From positions 1 through 64,000 of the forward strand of contig JBKECS010000035.1 in the NCBI GenBank assembly GCA_047974805.1: DNA of 64,000 nt. Direction: 5' to 3'. The stretch's first letter is position 1. Each line of letters starts with the position of its first letter. The notes beneath the pieces were generated by a model. That model ran no database searches. It saw only the letters and a program-made list of their open reading frames with translations, and had not been told where the DNA came from. This DNA comes from JAJXUB01 sp047974805. GTDB taxonomy: Bacteria > Actinomycetota > Actinomycetes > Actinomycetales > Dermatophilaceae. Shown piece by piece: positions 24,550-34,245 of the stretch. The translations under genes were made by a program, and so were the position numbers.

Positions 24550-25769
24550 GCCTCACCCTCCTCGAAGCCCGCGTGGAAGGCGAGAAACTCGGCGCGTTCG
24601 GCGGCGAGGAGGGGATGGTCCTCGACATAGACATGGTCGAACATCTGCGTACCGTCCGGATCGGGCATGCCCAGGCACTCCCGGCGGACCCGCGCCCCCA
24701 GGTCCGCGGCCTCCGCATCGACGGCGTCAAAGAACGCGCGATCGGCCAGCCCCGAGCGGGTCAGCCACGCCTTGACCCGGGCAATGGGGTCACGGTGTTT
24801 CCACACCTCCACCTCGGCGGATACGCGGTACTTCGTTGGATCATCGGAGGTGGTATGCGCACCCATCCGATAGGTGAAGGCCTCGATGAACGTCGGCCCC
24901 TGCCCGGAGCGGGCATGTTCCAGGGCCGCCTTGGTCACGGCATACGCTGCCAGCACGTCGTTCCCGTCCACCCGCAACCCGGGGAAGCCGAACCCGCTGG
25001 CCCGCTGATAGAGGGGTGCCCGCGTTTGCTTCTCGTTCGGCGCGGAGATGGCCCACTGGTTGTTTTGGCAGAAGAACACGATCGGGGAGTTGAATACCCC
25101 GGCAAAAACAAGGCTCTCGCTGACATCTCCCTGGCTCGTCGCGCCGTCACCGAAGTAGGCGATCACTGCCGTGTCGCGCTCGGGGTCCCCGCTGCCAACG
25201 GCACCGTCCAAGGTGACCCCCATGGCATACCCGGTGGCGTGCAGCGTCTGCGCACCGATGACGATGGTGTAGAGGTGGAAGTTGTGGTCGTTGGGGTCCC
25301 AGCCACCATGGTTGACCCCCCGGAAGAGGCCCAGCAGCTGGACGGGGTCGACGCCACGGCACCAGGCGACCGCATGCTCCCGGTAGGTGGGAAAGGCATA
25401 GTCCTGGGCCCCCAGTGCCCGGCCTGATCCGACCTGAGCCGCCTCCTGGCCGAGCAGGCTGGCCCACAAGCCCAGCTCCCCTTGACGCTGCAAGGCGGTG
25501 GCCTCGGAGTCGAACCTGCGGGTCAGCACGAGGTCGCGATAGAAGCCGCGGACGTCTTCGACGGAGAGGGCGTCGATGATCGGGTCGTAGTGCGGGTTCG
25601 GCACCCGTTCACCCTCGGGAGTCAGCAGCTGGACCATCGCCGGTCCGCCCTCGCCCGGGTCCTTGGTCGCGTTCGGTGACGGCAACGCGCTGGCGGGCAG
25701 CATCGTTTGGGTCGGCCCCGGGCGGCCGGGTTGAACCCAGTCCGTTCCCGCGACATCGTGGTCGCTCAC
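24546..25769 (-). CDS. bkdA: Branched-chain 2-oxoacid dehydrogenase E1 alpha
   Basis: A 407-residue thiamine diphosphate-binding subunit that decarboxylates branched 2-oxoacids. The ThDP motif is GDGATSQGDVSESLVFAG followed by NNQWAIS. The phosphorylation-loop region reads YRMGAHTTSDDPTKYR, as in branched-chain rather than pyruvate-specific enzymes. The start is GTG at 25769 with AGGAG 8 bases upstream; a longer reading to 25892 adds a leader of low quality. It is the first gene of the operon, so the promoter lies in 25770-25999, shared with the divergent small gene. Confidence 0.93.
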   Translation of the reverse strand: MSDHDVAGTDWVQPGRPGPTQTMLPASALPSPNATKDPGEGGPAMVQLLTPEGERVPNPHYDPIIDALSVEDVRGFYRDLVLTRRFDSEATALQRQGELGLWASLLGQEAAQVGSGRALGAQDYAFPTYREHAVAWCRGVDPVQLLGLFRGVNHGGWDPNDHNFHLYTIVIGAQTLHATGYAMGVTLDGAVGSGDPERDTAVIAYFGDGATSQGDVSESLVFAGVFNSPIVFFCQNNQWAISAPNEKQTRAPLYQRASGFGFPGLRVDGNDVLAAYAVTKAALEHARSGQGPTFIEAFTYRMGAHTTSDDPTKYRVSAEVEVWKHRDPIARVKAWLTRSGLADRAFFDAVDAEAADLGARVRRECLGMPDPDGTQMFDHVYVEDHPLLAAERAEFLAFHAGFEEGEA

Positions 25770-25999
25770 GTCGGCACTCCTTTGTCGGCGACGTCGGGTC
25801 GGCAGCGTCGCCGGATACGGGCCACCACCACCCGGCTGGTCCACCGAGCAGGTTGGCATCGTTCGGCAAACCGCTGCCTGAGGATGGGGCAACGGTCCAT
25901 GTGGCCTTGCCTAGCCCAAGCTACCCAACCTCGGCGACTTTCGGCACGCCCGTTGGCCATAACCGGAACCTTTCGCCGATCCGGAACGTCCTGCGTCAT

Positions 26000-26296
26000 A
26001 TGCGGCCGATTCGCGACCCGGGCTCCCCGTGGGGGCCGTTGCGGCCGGTTTCTCCCTCGAAGACCCCGCCCCTGCTCACCCTGACCGGTGTCTTGCTCGA
26101 GGGGGTCGAGTCCGGCGCCACCGTGCTGCAGACCGCTTCCGGGGAGCGGTTCGAGTTGATCGGTCCGATGGTGGCCCGGTTGCGCGCCGACGCGTTGACG
26201 GACGTGACGGTTCGCGGCCGGACGGTGCCCGACATCGCCACGACAACCCAACAGGGGACGGCGCTTCTTCTCACCCAGATCCTGCTCCCGGAATGA
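26000..26296 (+). CDS. Small protein, possible OB-like domain
   Basis: I do not recognise this 98-residue protein with certainty. Residues about 25-98 read as alternating short beta strands: LLTLTGVLLEGVESGATVL, then FELIG, VTVRGRTV and a closing LLLTQILLPE. This pattern resembles small OB-like domains such as DUF5818. The start is assumed at ATG 26000, where no good ribosome binding site is seen. It is divergent from bkdA and closed by a strong hairpin after the stop, which supports it as a gene. Confidence 0.6.
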   Translation: MRPIRDPGSPWGPLRPVSPSKTPPLLTLTGVLLEGVESGATVLQTASGERFELIGPMVARLRADALTDVTVRGRTVPDIATTTQQGTALLLTQILLPE

Positions 26297-26313
26297 CCCT
26301 GCCGGAAACAGCA

Positions 26314-26353
26314 GACCCCCGTCGAAACCCTGGCGGCGGTCTCGACGGGGGTC
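26314..26353. terminator. Bidirectional terminator
   Basis: GACCCCCGTCGA (26314-26325) and TCGACGGGGGTC (26342-26353) form a perfect 12-pair stem with a 16-base loop, extendable by AACC/GGTC within the loop. It sits between the convergent small gene and the subtilase gene. Confidence 0.85.
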
Positions 26354-26412
26354 CGGGGGTGTCCGGCTTCTCCGGGGGTAGGGCGCCGACACACTCCCTG
26401 GCCAAGGCTTGA

Positions 26413-29400
26413 TCAGCCAGTCACCGACACGACCGTCGTTGCCTGCGTCGTGCCGTTGAGGACATGCGAGATGCTGCCGAGGTATTCGTTCCCAGCGGTC
26501 AAACCGGACCAGGCGATCCCCAGGGTGACGACGTCACCGGAGGAGACCGTCGCGGGCGACCCGGAGGTGACCGTCAGGCTGCCGCCGGTCGCGGACGGCA
26601 CCAACCAGTTCTTCACCGAGAAAGCGGTATCCGCGGATGCGACCGCCCAGCCGTGAACGACCAAGGTGTAGGTGCCGTCGGCCGGGTCGATCAACTGGAT
26701 GAGCTCATCTGTGCCGCCGTTGGTGCTGGATGCCACAACCTTGCCCGCGCTGTCGAGCAGGAAGAGGTCGAGATCGTCATCGCCTGGCAGCACCAGCGAC
26801 CACCGCGCCAGGGACACGCCGTCGACGGTGTAGGGGATCTTCACCACGCCAGCGTCGGTGTCATCCGGGCTCGGGTAGGTGTGGTCCGGGTCCTGGCTGA
26901 TGACGGCTTCATGCGCCTGCACCGGAACCAGCCCGTGCGGGACGGCCTCATAGCTGCCACCGACGCCGAGGTTCACCGTGACGGTTGCCGAGCCGCTCGT
27001 ACCGGCACCCGTTACCGCCGCCGGAGCGGCAATCGCCGTCCCCTTGACCGCAATCGGGCTGTGCAACGAATAGCCGTCACCGGACCAGACCAGCGAGCCG
27101 AACCGCCACTGGCCCAGGGGTGCAGACGTGTTCGTCACCTTCACCGTGAAGGATTCGGTGGCTCCAGGAGCCACGGTCAGCGTGGACGGCGATACGGCAA
27201 CGGTGTAGCCGGACGGAGCGGTCGCCATAGCGGAGACCGTGATCGGGCTACCCGTAACGTTGGTCAGCGATCGCTGCACACTGGTGGTGCCCGGCACAGC
27301 CTCGATCCCGATGGATGGGTAGTTCAGGTTCGCTGCCGTGGTGGGTACCCCGGCGTCCTGGAGGCTGGCGCAGGTGGCCGCCGCATCGACGAATGCCTCA
27401 CGCCCCTCGGCGCACAAGAAGCCCAGGTAGCTGACGAAGTCGGCGTCGTAGACGAGCCCGGGATTGAATGCCGAGCCGGTGGCTGCGGGCTTGCCCACGT
27501 CAGCGAGGCCGGAACCGGTCATAAACGGGGTGGCCGCGCTGGTGCGGGTCTCGTTCTTGACGCTCGTCGCGGCGGTGGTCATCAGGGCGGATTTCGCGGT
27601 CGCCGCACTCCAGCCGGGATGCTGCTGCTTCAGCAAGGCATACAACCCGGCCACGACGGGGGCACTCATGGATGTCCCGGCGATCGCCTGGAAGTTCTGT
27701 CCGGCGGGCTGGCTGCCGGGGACCGGCATAGGTGTGTTGCCGGCGAGGATTTGCACGCCTGGAGCGGCAATGTCCGGTTTGACGATGTCGCCGGCCGGAG
27801 CATTCTCGCCTCGGCTGGAGAAGTACGCGATGTTCGGTGTGTAGAACGGCGCCGGGCCGACGCCAGTGTTGACGATCTTGCCGTATGCCCGGGGGTGCCC
27901 GGCCACCCAATCCCGGATGGCCGACCCGGTGGTGGCGTCAGTCATCAGGGCAGGCACGAAGAAGTTGTCGCTGAACAAGGTGTCCGCGTCGGTCTGGTTG
28001 TACAGGACCATGCCGACCCCACCGGCGGACGCAACGGCGAAGCTCTTCTCGATGCGACCGTTCTTGCCCCGACCGCAGAGCACGATCTTGCCGTTGACCT
28101 TGGCCGGATCGAGCGACCCGGCTAGGCAAAGGTTGGCGTCGGCCGCGCCGGCCTTGGCTGCATTCGCACCGTCGATGACGCCGGAGGTGCGTGAACCCCG
28201 AGTGATCGAGGCCCCAGTGAACACGGCCTTGTTTCTGCCGCTGCCGAGTTCGATCTTGCCCTGATAGAAGGTGGGGTGGGTGGTGGCTCCAACCGCGGTC
28301 ACCCACGGCACGTCCGCAGGTCCGCCGATCGTCTGCGCGGAGGGCCCGCTGTTGCCAGCCGACACCGAGGTGAAGACGCCGGCGCTGGAGGCATAAAGGA
28401 AGGCTATGGTGTCTGCGCTGACCACCTGTGCACCGCCGCCGATGGAGTAGTTGATGACATCGACGCCGTCGGCGACGGCCTGGTCGATGGCTGCGGCCAG
28501 GTCAGAGGTGTAACCGCCGGCATCGCCCAGCGCCTTGTAGGCGATGACCTGGGCCCGAGGTGCGATGCCGGAAACGACGCCCTTGTCCACGTTGAAGACC
28601 TTCGCCCGGACATTCGCGTCACCGGCTGCCGTGGTGGCGGTGTGGGTACCGTGCCCCTCGTTATCCCGAGCCGAATCGAACTCGTGTGGGGCCAGACCCG
28701 TATTGACCTTGTAGGTGTCGAGGAATTCCCGTGCACCCACGAGCTTGTTGTTGCAGGTGAACGGCTTGTCGTTGGGGTTCCAGGCGGTGTTGCCGAAGTC
28801 GCAGGCAGACCGTTCGCTGGTGTCGAGGCTCGGCGCCGGTGGCATCGTGCCGTCGTCCGCCAGCATGGCGTTCTCCGGCCATACCCCGGTGTCGATAACG
28901 CCGACGAGTACGCCTCGTCCGTCCACGCCGGAGCGGTATGCCTCATCGGACCCGGTCAGGCTGAGGAAGGTGTTCAGCCCGTTGACCGACAGCTTGACCT
29001 TCCGGGCCGCATCGAGGGTATCGGCGATCTCGGTGGCTTGACGCAGTTCGTCCGGAAGCACGGCAAGGACGGTCGGGTCTCTGGCCAGCCGCTGCGCCGA
29101 GGCGTAGTCGGTTCGAACCGCGAATCCGTTCGCGGCGTTGGTGAAATCGGCAGTCTGCTTCGAGACGGCGACCTTCGCCTTCGCCAGAGCCGTCCGGTGA
29201 GTACCACGCAGCGTGGCACGCTTGGCCTTGGCGGTTGCAGAGTCCAGGTCGTCCTTGGCCACCGTGGCCACGATCGGCTTGTCCTTCATCAGGACGACAT
29301 AGCTGCCGGTGGAGCTCTTGGCCACCACTGGCGGTGGCACTGGGGGAAGAGCCTGGTCCTGGGCTTGCGCAGTCCACCCGGGGGCAGCGGCCACCAGGGC

Positions 29401-29448
29401 ACCAGCGCTTATCGCGGCCCAAGCACCGAGTACGCGACGGACGGCCAT
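26413..29448 (-). CDS. Secreted subtilisin-like serine protease (S8)
   Basis: A 1011-residue exported protease. A signal peptide (about 1-30, GALVAAAPGWTAQAQ) precedes an I9 propeptide (about 45-150) and the S8 domain with Asp186 in VIDTGVWPE, His266 in EGHGTHTATT, oxyanion Asn366 in SAGNSGP and Ser593 in GTSMSAP. A PA-type insertion (about 430-550) sits between Asn and Ser, as in plant cucumisin-like subtilases, and a fibronectin-like Fn3_6 domain follows. The C-terminal 250 residues hold two beta domains, one like a pre-peptidase C-terminal domain. The start is ATG at 29448 with GGAGGGAG upstream. No sorting motif is seen, so it is probably released. It is transcribed alone. Confidence 0.93.
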   Translation of the reverse strand: MAVRRVLGAWAAISAGALVAAAPGWTAQAQDQALPPVPPPVVAKSSTGSYVVLMKDKPIVATVAKDDLDSATAKAKRATLRGTHRTALAKAKVAVSKQTADFTNAANGFAVRTDYASAQRLARDPTVLAVLPDELRQATEIADTLDAARKVKLSVNGLNTFLSLTGSDEAYRSGVDGRGVLVGVIDTGVWPENAMLADDGTMPPAPSLDTSERSACDFGNTAWNPNDKPFTCNNKLVGAREFLDTYKVNTGLAPHEFDSARDNEGHGTHTATTAAGDANVRAKVFNVDKGVVSGIAPRAQVIAYKALGDAGGYTSDLAAAIDQAVADGVDVINYSIGGGAQVVSADTIAFLYASSAGVFTSVSAGNSGPSAQTIGGPADVPWVTAVGATTHPTFYQGKIELGSGRNKAVFTGASITRGSRTSGVIDGANAAKAGAADANLCLAGSLDPAKVNGKIVLCGRGKNGRIEKSFAVASAGGVGMVLYNQTDADTLFSDNFFVPALMTDATTGSAIRDWVAGHPRAYGKIVNTGVGPAPFYTPNIAYFSSRGENAPAGDIVKPDIAAPGVQILAGNTPMPVPGSQPAGQNFQAIAGTSMSAPVVAGLYALLKQQHPGWSAATAKSALMTTAATSVKNETRTSAATPFMTGSGLADVGKPAATGSAFNPGLVYDADFVSYLGFLCAEGREAFVDAAATCASLQDAGVPTTAANLNYPSIGIEAVPGTTSVQRSLTNVTGSPITVSAMATAPSGYTVAVSPSTLTVAPGATESFTVKVTNTSAPLGQWRFGSLVWSGDGYSLHSPIAVKGTAIAAPAAVTGAGTSGSATVTVNLGVGGSYEAVPHGLVPVQAHEAVISQDPDHTYPSPDDTDAGVVKIPYTVDGVSLARWSLVLPGDDDLDLFLLDSAGKVVASSTNGGTDELIQLIDPADGTYTLVVHGWAVASADTAFSVKNWLVPSATGGSLTVTSGSPATVSSGDVVTLGIAWSGLTAGNEYLGSISHVLNGTTQATTVVSVTG

Positions 29449-29607
29449 GGCGCTCCCTCCGACCGGATGCGGTACGCCTCCCGCGAGCCGGTTGTTGTTG
29501 TCCAACAGCGGGATCGTCCACGGTCTCGCACCGGAAGGTACCGTTCCCGCTGTCACCAGGCTAGGTGGCTCGCGCGCCGATAGAAACCCTTGTTAGGTAA
29601 AGATAGG

Positions 29608-30702
29608 TTAAGAAGAAGGCCGGTCCCGCCATTGCTCGGCCAGGGCGAGCAGGCGATCATTGGCCTCCACCTCACCGATCGTCACGCGGACGCCGTCGTC
29701 CCCGTAGGGACGCACCGTCAGAGCCTGCTCGGCACAAGCAGCGGCAAACCGAGCCGAGTCCACCCCGAGCGGGAACCACACGAAGTTACCCTGGGCGTTG
29801 GGCAGGTTCCAGCCCTGGCCGGCCAGCGCGGCGCATACCCGTTCTCGTTCGGCGACGAGCAGGCCCACCCGTTCGCGCAACTCGCCCTCGGCCGCCAAAC
29901 TCGCCACCGCGGCAGCCTGGGCAAGGCTGTTCACACCGAACGGCAGTGCCGTTTTGCGAAGTGCTGCGGCGATCTGCGGGTGCGTCACCGCGTATCCGAC
30001 CCGAAGGCCGGCCAAACCGTATGCCTTGGAGAATGTCCGCAGGAGGACGACGTTGGGATGGTCCCTGACCATGGTGAGCGCGTCCGGCGCCTGCTCGTCG
30101 GTGACGAACTCCACGTAGGCCTCGTCGATGACGAGCAGGACCTCGGGCGGGACCTCATCGAGCAACGTAGCCAGATCCTCGCCAGAGACGACGGGACCAG
30201 TGGGGTTGTTCGGAGTGCACACGATGAGCACCCTCGTGCGATCGGTCACCGCGGCAGCCATGGCAGGCAGGTCGTGCCGCCCCTGGGCATCAACCGGGAC
30301 CATGACCGGGACAGCCCCGGCGAGCTGGACGACGATGGGGTAGGCCTCGAAGCTACGCCAGGCAAACACCACCTCGTCGCCGGCATCGCAGGCGGCGGTG
30401 ACGATCTGCTGGAGCACCCCGACCGATCCGGTTCCGGTGCTGATCTGCTCGGTCTCGACGGACAGCGCCTGGGCAATCCGGCCGGTCAGCTCAGTCACCG
30501 CCATGTCTGGGTATCGGTTGACCTCGGTCGCAGCCTCCGCGAGGACCCCCAGAACCGAAGGCAGCGGAGGATAGGGGTTCTCGTTGGACGAGACCTTGTA
30601 TGGGGTCACCTCCGACTGCGCCGCCGCCGGCCGGCCGGCCACATATCCCGGCACGCTGTGCAGAATCTGCCGAAGCTTCACTCCGGTCTCCCGCTGAGTC
30701 AT
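29608..30702 (-). CDS. pat: Aromatic / histidinol-phosphate aminotransferase
   Basis: A 364-residue class I/II PLP aminotransferase of the HisC group. KVSSNENPYPPLPSV, CTPNNPTGP and VIDEAYVEF lead to the PLP lysine Lys226 in TFSKAYGLAGLRVGYA. The C-terminal VRPYGDDGVRVTIGE is close to the actinobacterial Pat enzyme, which makes phenylalanine and tyrosine from their 2-oxoacids; a HisC role cannot be ruled out. A pheA gene lies in the window at 55871. ATG at 30702 has no ribosome binding site, but TAGAGT ends 6 bases upstream, so it is probably leaderless. Confidence 0.88.
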   Translation of the reverse strand: MTQRETGVKLRQILHSVPGYVAGRPAAAQSEVTPYKVSSNENPYPPLPSVLGVLAEAATEVNRYPDMAVTELTGRIAQALSVETEQISTGTGSVGVLQQIVTAACDAGDEVVFAWRSFEAYPIVVQLAGAVPVMVPVDAQGRHDLPAMAAAVTDRTRVLIVCTPNNPTGPVVSGEDLATLLDEVPPEVLLVIDEAYVEFVTDEQAPDALTMVRDHPNVVLLRTFSKAYGLAGLRVGYAVTHPQIAAALRKTALPFGVNSLAQAAAVASLAAEGELRERVGLLVAERERVCAALAGQGWNLPNAQGNFVWFPLGVDSARFAAACAEQALTVRPYGDDGVRVTIGEVEANDRLLALAEQWRDRPSS

Positions 30703-30714
30703 AGCCGAACTCTA
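30703..30714 (-). promoter_or_regulatory. Leaderless promoter of pat
   Basis: On the minus strand TAGAGT (30709-30714) is followed by TCGGCT and then ATG, with the usual 6-base gap. It is back to back with the region in front of the divergent holin-like gene. Confidence 0.6.
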
Positions 30715-30760
30715 GGTTCCCCGCCGGGTCCGGCATACATTGCCTGCCAGGATGGTGCTC

Positions 30761-31147
30761 ATGAGCGTCCTCCTCCGTGTCGCAGTCAACGCCGTCGCCC
30801 TATGGATCGCGGCTGGCATCATCCCCGGGATCCACCTCGCCGACGGCTCGGCCGACTGGCAGTCCAAAGCGCTGGCGATCGTCCTGGTCGCCCTGGTCTT
30901 CGGCGTGGTGAACGCGGTCGTCAAGCCGATCGCCGACCTGCTCAGCCTGCCCGCCGTGTTCCTCACGCTCGGGTTGTTCACCTTCGTGGTCAATGCCGCC
31001 ATGCTTGAACTGACCGCCTGGTTGGCAGGCAAGCTCGGATTGGAATTCTCCATCGACTCCTTCTTTTGGGACGCCCTCCTGGCAGCGGTGATCATCACGT
31101 TGATCTCGTGGGGTCTGAACTCGATGCTCGGTTCCAAGAAGAGCTGA
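30761..31147 (+). CDS. Phage-holin-family-like four-helix membrane protein
   Basis: The 128-residue protein has four hydrophobic segments separated by short loops and matches the PF04020-type family (named after holins), seen in VALVFGVVNAVVKPIADLL and VFLTLGLFTFVVNAAMLEL. These are chromosomal proteins of unknown function in most bacteria, and there is no phage context here. The start is taken as ATG 30761 because CAGGAT lies 7 bases upstream; in-frame ATG at 30752 is the alternative. A possible -10 box TACATT is at about 30736. Confidence 0.85.
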   Translation: MSVLLRVAVNAVALWIAAGIIPGIHLADGSADWQSKALAIVLVALVFGVVNAVVKPIADLLSLPAVFLTLGLFTFVVNAAMLELTAWLAGKLGLEFSIDSFFWDALLAAVIITLISWGLNSMLGSKKS

Positions 31148-31375
31148 GCGTCGGCAACAATCCGCGACAGGACCAAGCAACTTCTTGAAGAGTCAGCCTC
31201 CCTTGCAGCCCAACGACATCCGATGAGATTGCGGTCTTCGGAGCCCACGCGGGACTCGCGCAGAGTCGGCGTGTCTGCGATGATCGCGTCATCGAACAGG
31301 GGATTCGAGCACGAACGTCACGGCTTAGTTGATCTCCCGTGATGATTGTCTGATAGCACCGGATTGGCAGGTCGG

Positions 31376-33028
31376 GTGGGCGGTAGACACGAGGTACGAC
31401 GGAGCCCCCGCGGGCGCTGGGTGGGCGCCGCCCTGATCGCGGTGACGCTGGCGGCATTCGGCGTGATTGTCGTCAAGCTCTATTCCGGGGCGCAGACCAC
31501 GGCATCCCCAGCCACGTTGCGTACAGACAACGCAGCCTGCACCAAGACCGCCGAGGTCACCGTCACCGTGACCCCCGAGCTTCAGCCCATCATCTCGGCG
31601 GGCGCGGCCCGAGCCAAGGCCAAGGGGGTCTGCGCCAACTATCGGATCGAGGCGTCCGCCAGCAAGAAGGCCGCCGCCGAGCTCGATGCCAAGCATACGA
31701 CGGTGTGGATTCCGGACTCCTCCACCTGGCTCGACGGGCTGCCGTTGTCCACCGCCGATGACTGGATCGTCGGGTCCAACGTCGCCCACTCCCCCATCGG
31801 CCTGGCCGGCCCGAGCTCTTTGGAGGACCGGCTTGAGATGGATTCCTGGGCTGCCGCGTTGCGCGGCAGGACCCCGATGATCATGGCCAACCCGGACAAC
31901 GACACGTCCAGCCGACTGGCCTTTTATGACGGCATCGGCGACATCGGCACGGTCGATGTCGCCGTGGGCGCCCGACTCATCTTCTTGTCCCGCAACGCCC
32001 GTCCCGACGCCAACGCCATCCTCACCGCAGTGAGCACCGATCCGGCCAAGGCCGCGCCGTTCCCCCTGTCCGAACAGCAGGTGTTCGCCTGGAATCGGGA
32101 TCACCCCGATCAACCGCTCAGCGTGCACATTCCCAGCAAGGGCACCCAGGTCATGGACTACCCCATGATCACCCCGAGGAACCTCGACGCCGCCCGGCAA
32201 CAGGCGGTCGAGACCCTGGCGAACGTGCTCGTTTCCGACATCGCCGTGGCGGACTTCGCTGCGGCCGGGTTCCGGACATTCACCGACAAGGGCGGGCCCA
32301 CCCTGCCCGGCGACGCTGCCGCGGCATACACCGTGAACAAGCTGCCGTCGGCCGGGCAGCGCCAAGTGGCCGTGGAGCAGTGGCAGGTCCTGCGCACCGA
32401 TATGCGCATGCTCGCGGTCCTGGACGTCTCCGGATCGATGGGGGAATCCAGCGGCGCCAGCCAGCAAACCCGTTGGGGCGTGTTGGCCTCCGCCGCCGGG
32501 GAAGCCCTCTCCAGCCTGCCCGCCAGCAGCAAGGTCGGCACATGGGTGTTCTCCACCAACCTCATCGGCGCCCAACCCTGGGCCCCGATGGCCGACATCG
32601 AGGCCCTGAATGCTCAGGACGGGGTCACCACGCATCGGGAGCGACTACGTGCCCTCGTCGATTCGGCCGGCAGCCGCCTGGGCGGGGATACCGGCCTCTA
32701 TGTCACGACGATCGAAGCCTTCCGTTCGGTCAAGAAGAGCTACGACGGGAAGTACATCAACTCGGTGGTCATCCTCACCGACGGGGTGAACGATTTCCCC
32801 GGCAGCTCCTATTCGTTGACCAACCTGCTGGCCGACCTGAAAGCGGAGTTCGATCCCAAGAAGCCCGTCCGGATCATCACCATCGGCATGGGTGATGCCG
32901 ATCCGAAGGCGCTGAAGAAGATCTCGGCGGCCACCGGCGGGACCTCATACATCGCACAGACCGGGGACGTCATCCAACAGGTGCTCGTGGAGGCGCTGCT
33001 CGCCCGGCCGCTACCGGTCACCAAGTGA
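31376..33028 (+). CDS. Membrane-anchored VWA domain protein
   Basis: A protein of about 550 residues. One membrane helix (about 15-37) follows a basic RRSPRGRW stretch. A long extracellular domain (about 55-330) has the look of a type 2 periplasmic binding fold (SBP_bac_11-like: VWIPDSSTWLDGL, IGLAGPSS, and the AFAWNR/VMDYP region). A C-terminal VWA domain carries the MIDAS motif DVSGSMGESS at residues 350-354 and the closing VILTDGVNDFPGSSYS. Such binding-plus-VWA proteins are known in actinobacteria without a fixed role. The start is uncertain: GTG 31376 or TTG 31346. It is flanked by unrelated genes. The 228 bases before it hold no gene. Confidence 0.85.
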   Translation: MGGRHEVRRSPRGRWVGAALIAVTLAAFGVIVVKLYSGAQTTASPATLRTDNAACTKTAEVTVTVTPELQPIISAGAARAKAKGVCANYRIEASASKKAAAELDAKHTTVWIPDSSTWLDGLPLSTADDWIVGSNVAHSPIGLAGPSSLEDRLEMDSWAAALRGRTPMIMANPDNDTSSRLAFYDGIGDIGTVDVAVGARLIFLSRNARPDANAILTAVSTDPAKAAPFPLSEQQVFAWNRDHPDQPLSVHIPSKGTQVMDYPMITPRNLDAARQQAVETLANVLVSDIAVADFAAAGFRTFTDKGGPTLPGDAAAAYTVNKLPSAGQRQVAVEQWQVLRTDMRMLAVLDVSGSMGESSGASQQTRWGVLASAAGEALSSLPASSKVGTWVFSTNLIGAQPWAPMADIEALNAQDGVTTHRERLRALVDSAGSRLGGDTGLYVTTIEAFRSVKKSYDGKYINSVVILTDGVNDFPGSSYSLTNLLADLKAEFDPKKPVRIITIGMGDADPKALKKISAATGGTSYIAQTGDVIQQVLVEALLARPLPVTK

Positions 33029-33113
33029 CCTCGGGCGGTGCCCCGCCCCTACACGGTAACCGCCGCCGGCTCATCAAGGCCGCGCAGCGGTCCTCACGCC
33101 CCGCAGTGCCCGA

Positions 33114-33125
33114 TAGGTTGTTGTC
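33114..33125 (+). promoter_or_regulatory. Leaderless promoter of galE
   Basis: TAGGTT (33114-33119) is followed by GTTGTC and the ATG of galE. The gap is again 6 bases and no ribosome binding site is present. Confidence 0.55.
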
Positions 33126-34142
33126 ATGCGCGTTCTGGTCTCTGGCGGCGCCGGATACATCGGCTCCCACACCGTCGTTCAACTCGTCGCGGCCGGACAC
33201 GACGTCGTGGTGGTGGACAACTTCGTCAACGCCAAGCCCACTGTCGTCGGTCGGATCGAGGCGCTGACCGGGGCGCCGCTACAGGTGCACGCATTCGACC
33301 TCACCGACCGGGACAAGACGGAACGCCTGTTCACCGACGAACCCGTCGATGCCGTCATCCACTTCGCCGGCCTCAAGGCGGTCGGCGAAAGCGTGCAACT
33401 GCCGCTGGAGTACTACGAGAACAATCTCGGGACGACGTTTTCGCTGATCCGGGCCATGCGTACGCACGGGGTGAAGATGCTGGTCTTCTCCTCCTCAGCG
33501 ACCGTCTACGGCACGGACCAAAGCGGCGCCACCGAGGACAATCGGACCTTTGCCACCAACCCGTACGGCTGGACCAAGGTCATGCAAGAACAGATCCTTC
33601 GTGACGTCGCCGCGGCCGATCCGTCGCTGAGGATTGCACTGCTGCGCTACTTCAACCCCGTCGGCGCCCACCGCTCCGGCACGATCGGCGAGGACCCGCA
33701 GGGCATCCCGAACAACCTTGTGCCCTATATCGCCCAGGTTGCGGTGGGCCGGCGAAACCATCTGGAGGTGTTCGGCGATGACTACCCGACCACCGACGGC
33801 ACCGGGGAGCGCGACTACATCCATGTCGAGGACCTGGCCGCCGGTCACTTGGCCGCACTGAACCGGCTGGGGACCATGACTGACCCCATCGGGGTGTGGA
33901 ACCTCGGCACCGGTCGACCCACCTCGGTGCTGCAAATGCTCACGGCGTTCTCGGCGGCCGTCGGCCGGGAGTTGCCCTACCAGGTCGTGGCCCGCCGACC
34001 CGGCGATATCGCCAGCTCGTATGCCGACCCGACCCGGGCACACCGCGAGCTAGGCTGGCGAGCCACACGCACGGTGGATGACATGTGCGCCGACGCCTGG
34101 CGTTGGCAGTCGGCCAATCCGAACGGATACCCGGACGCCTGA
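33126..34142 (+). CDS. galE: UDP-glucose 4-epimerase
   Basis: The 338-residue short-chain dehydrogenase-type enzyme interconverts UDP-glucose and UDP-galactose, for the Leloir pathway and cell wall polymers. The NAD motif GGAGYIGS is at 7-14. The catalytic set is Ser123/124 in FSSSATVYG, Tyr147 and Lys151 in NPYGWTK, where Trp replaces the more usual residue before Thr-Lys. RYFNPVGAHRSG, GERDYIHVEDLA and ARRPGDIASSYADP are typical GalE motifs. The ATG start at 33126 follows a TAGGTT box by 6 bases. It is a single-gene unit. Confidence 0.95.
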   Translation: MRVLVSGGAGYIGSHTVVQLVAAGHDVVVVDNFVNAKPTVVGRIEALTGAPLQVHAFDLTDRDKTERLFTDEPVDAVIHFAGLKAVGESVQLPLEYYENNLGTTFSLIRAMRTHGVKMLVFSSSATVYGTDQSGATEDNRTFATNPYGWTKVMQEQILRDVAAADPSLRIALLRYFNPVGAHRSGTIGEDPQGIPNNLVPYIAQVAVGRRNHLEVFGDDYPTTDGTGERDYIHVEDLAAGHLAALNRLGTMTDPIGVWNLGTGRPTSVLQMLTAFSAAVGRELPYQVVARRPGDIASSYADPTRAHRELGWRATRTVDDMCADAWRWQSANPNGYPDA

Positions 34143-34245
34143 GCCGCCTGCCGCCGTGGACGTCCCGCTGCGTTCGTAGGCGTCAATCCCACCCCCCTGA
34201 CGTGGGGTTCGTCACTTCATCCAGGGGCCAACGAGCGGTGATCTC

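Noticed and set aside
27500..29583. Long frames antisense and out of frame in the subtilase gene
   Set aside because: They are shadows of a gene with a full catalytic triad.
29593..29611. Possible second iron box TTAGGTAAAGATAGGTTAA
   Set aside because: The half sites are direct and not inverted, and the right half does not match DtxR/IdeR. It also overlaps the 3' end of pat.
30761..31147. Phage holin
   Set aside because: The family name is historical; no lysin, tail or other phage gene is nearby.
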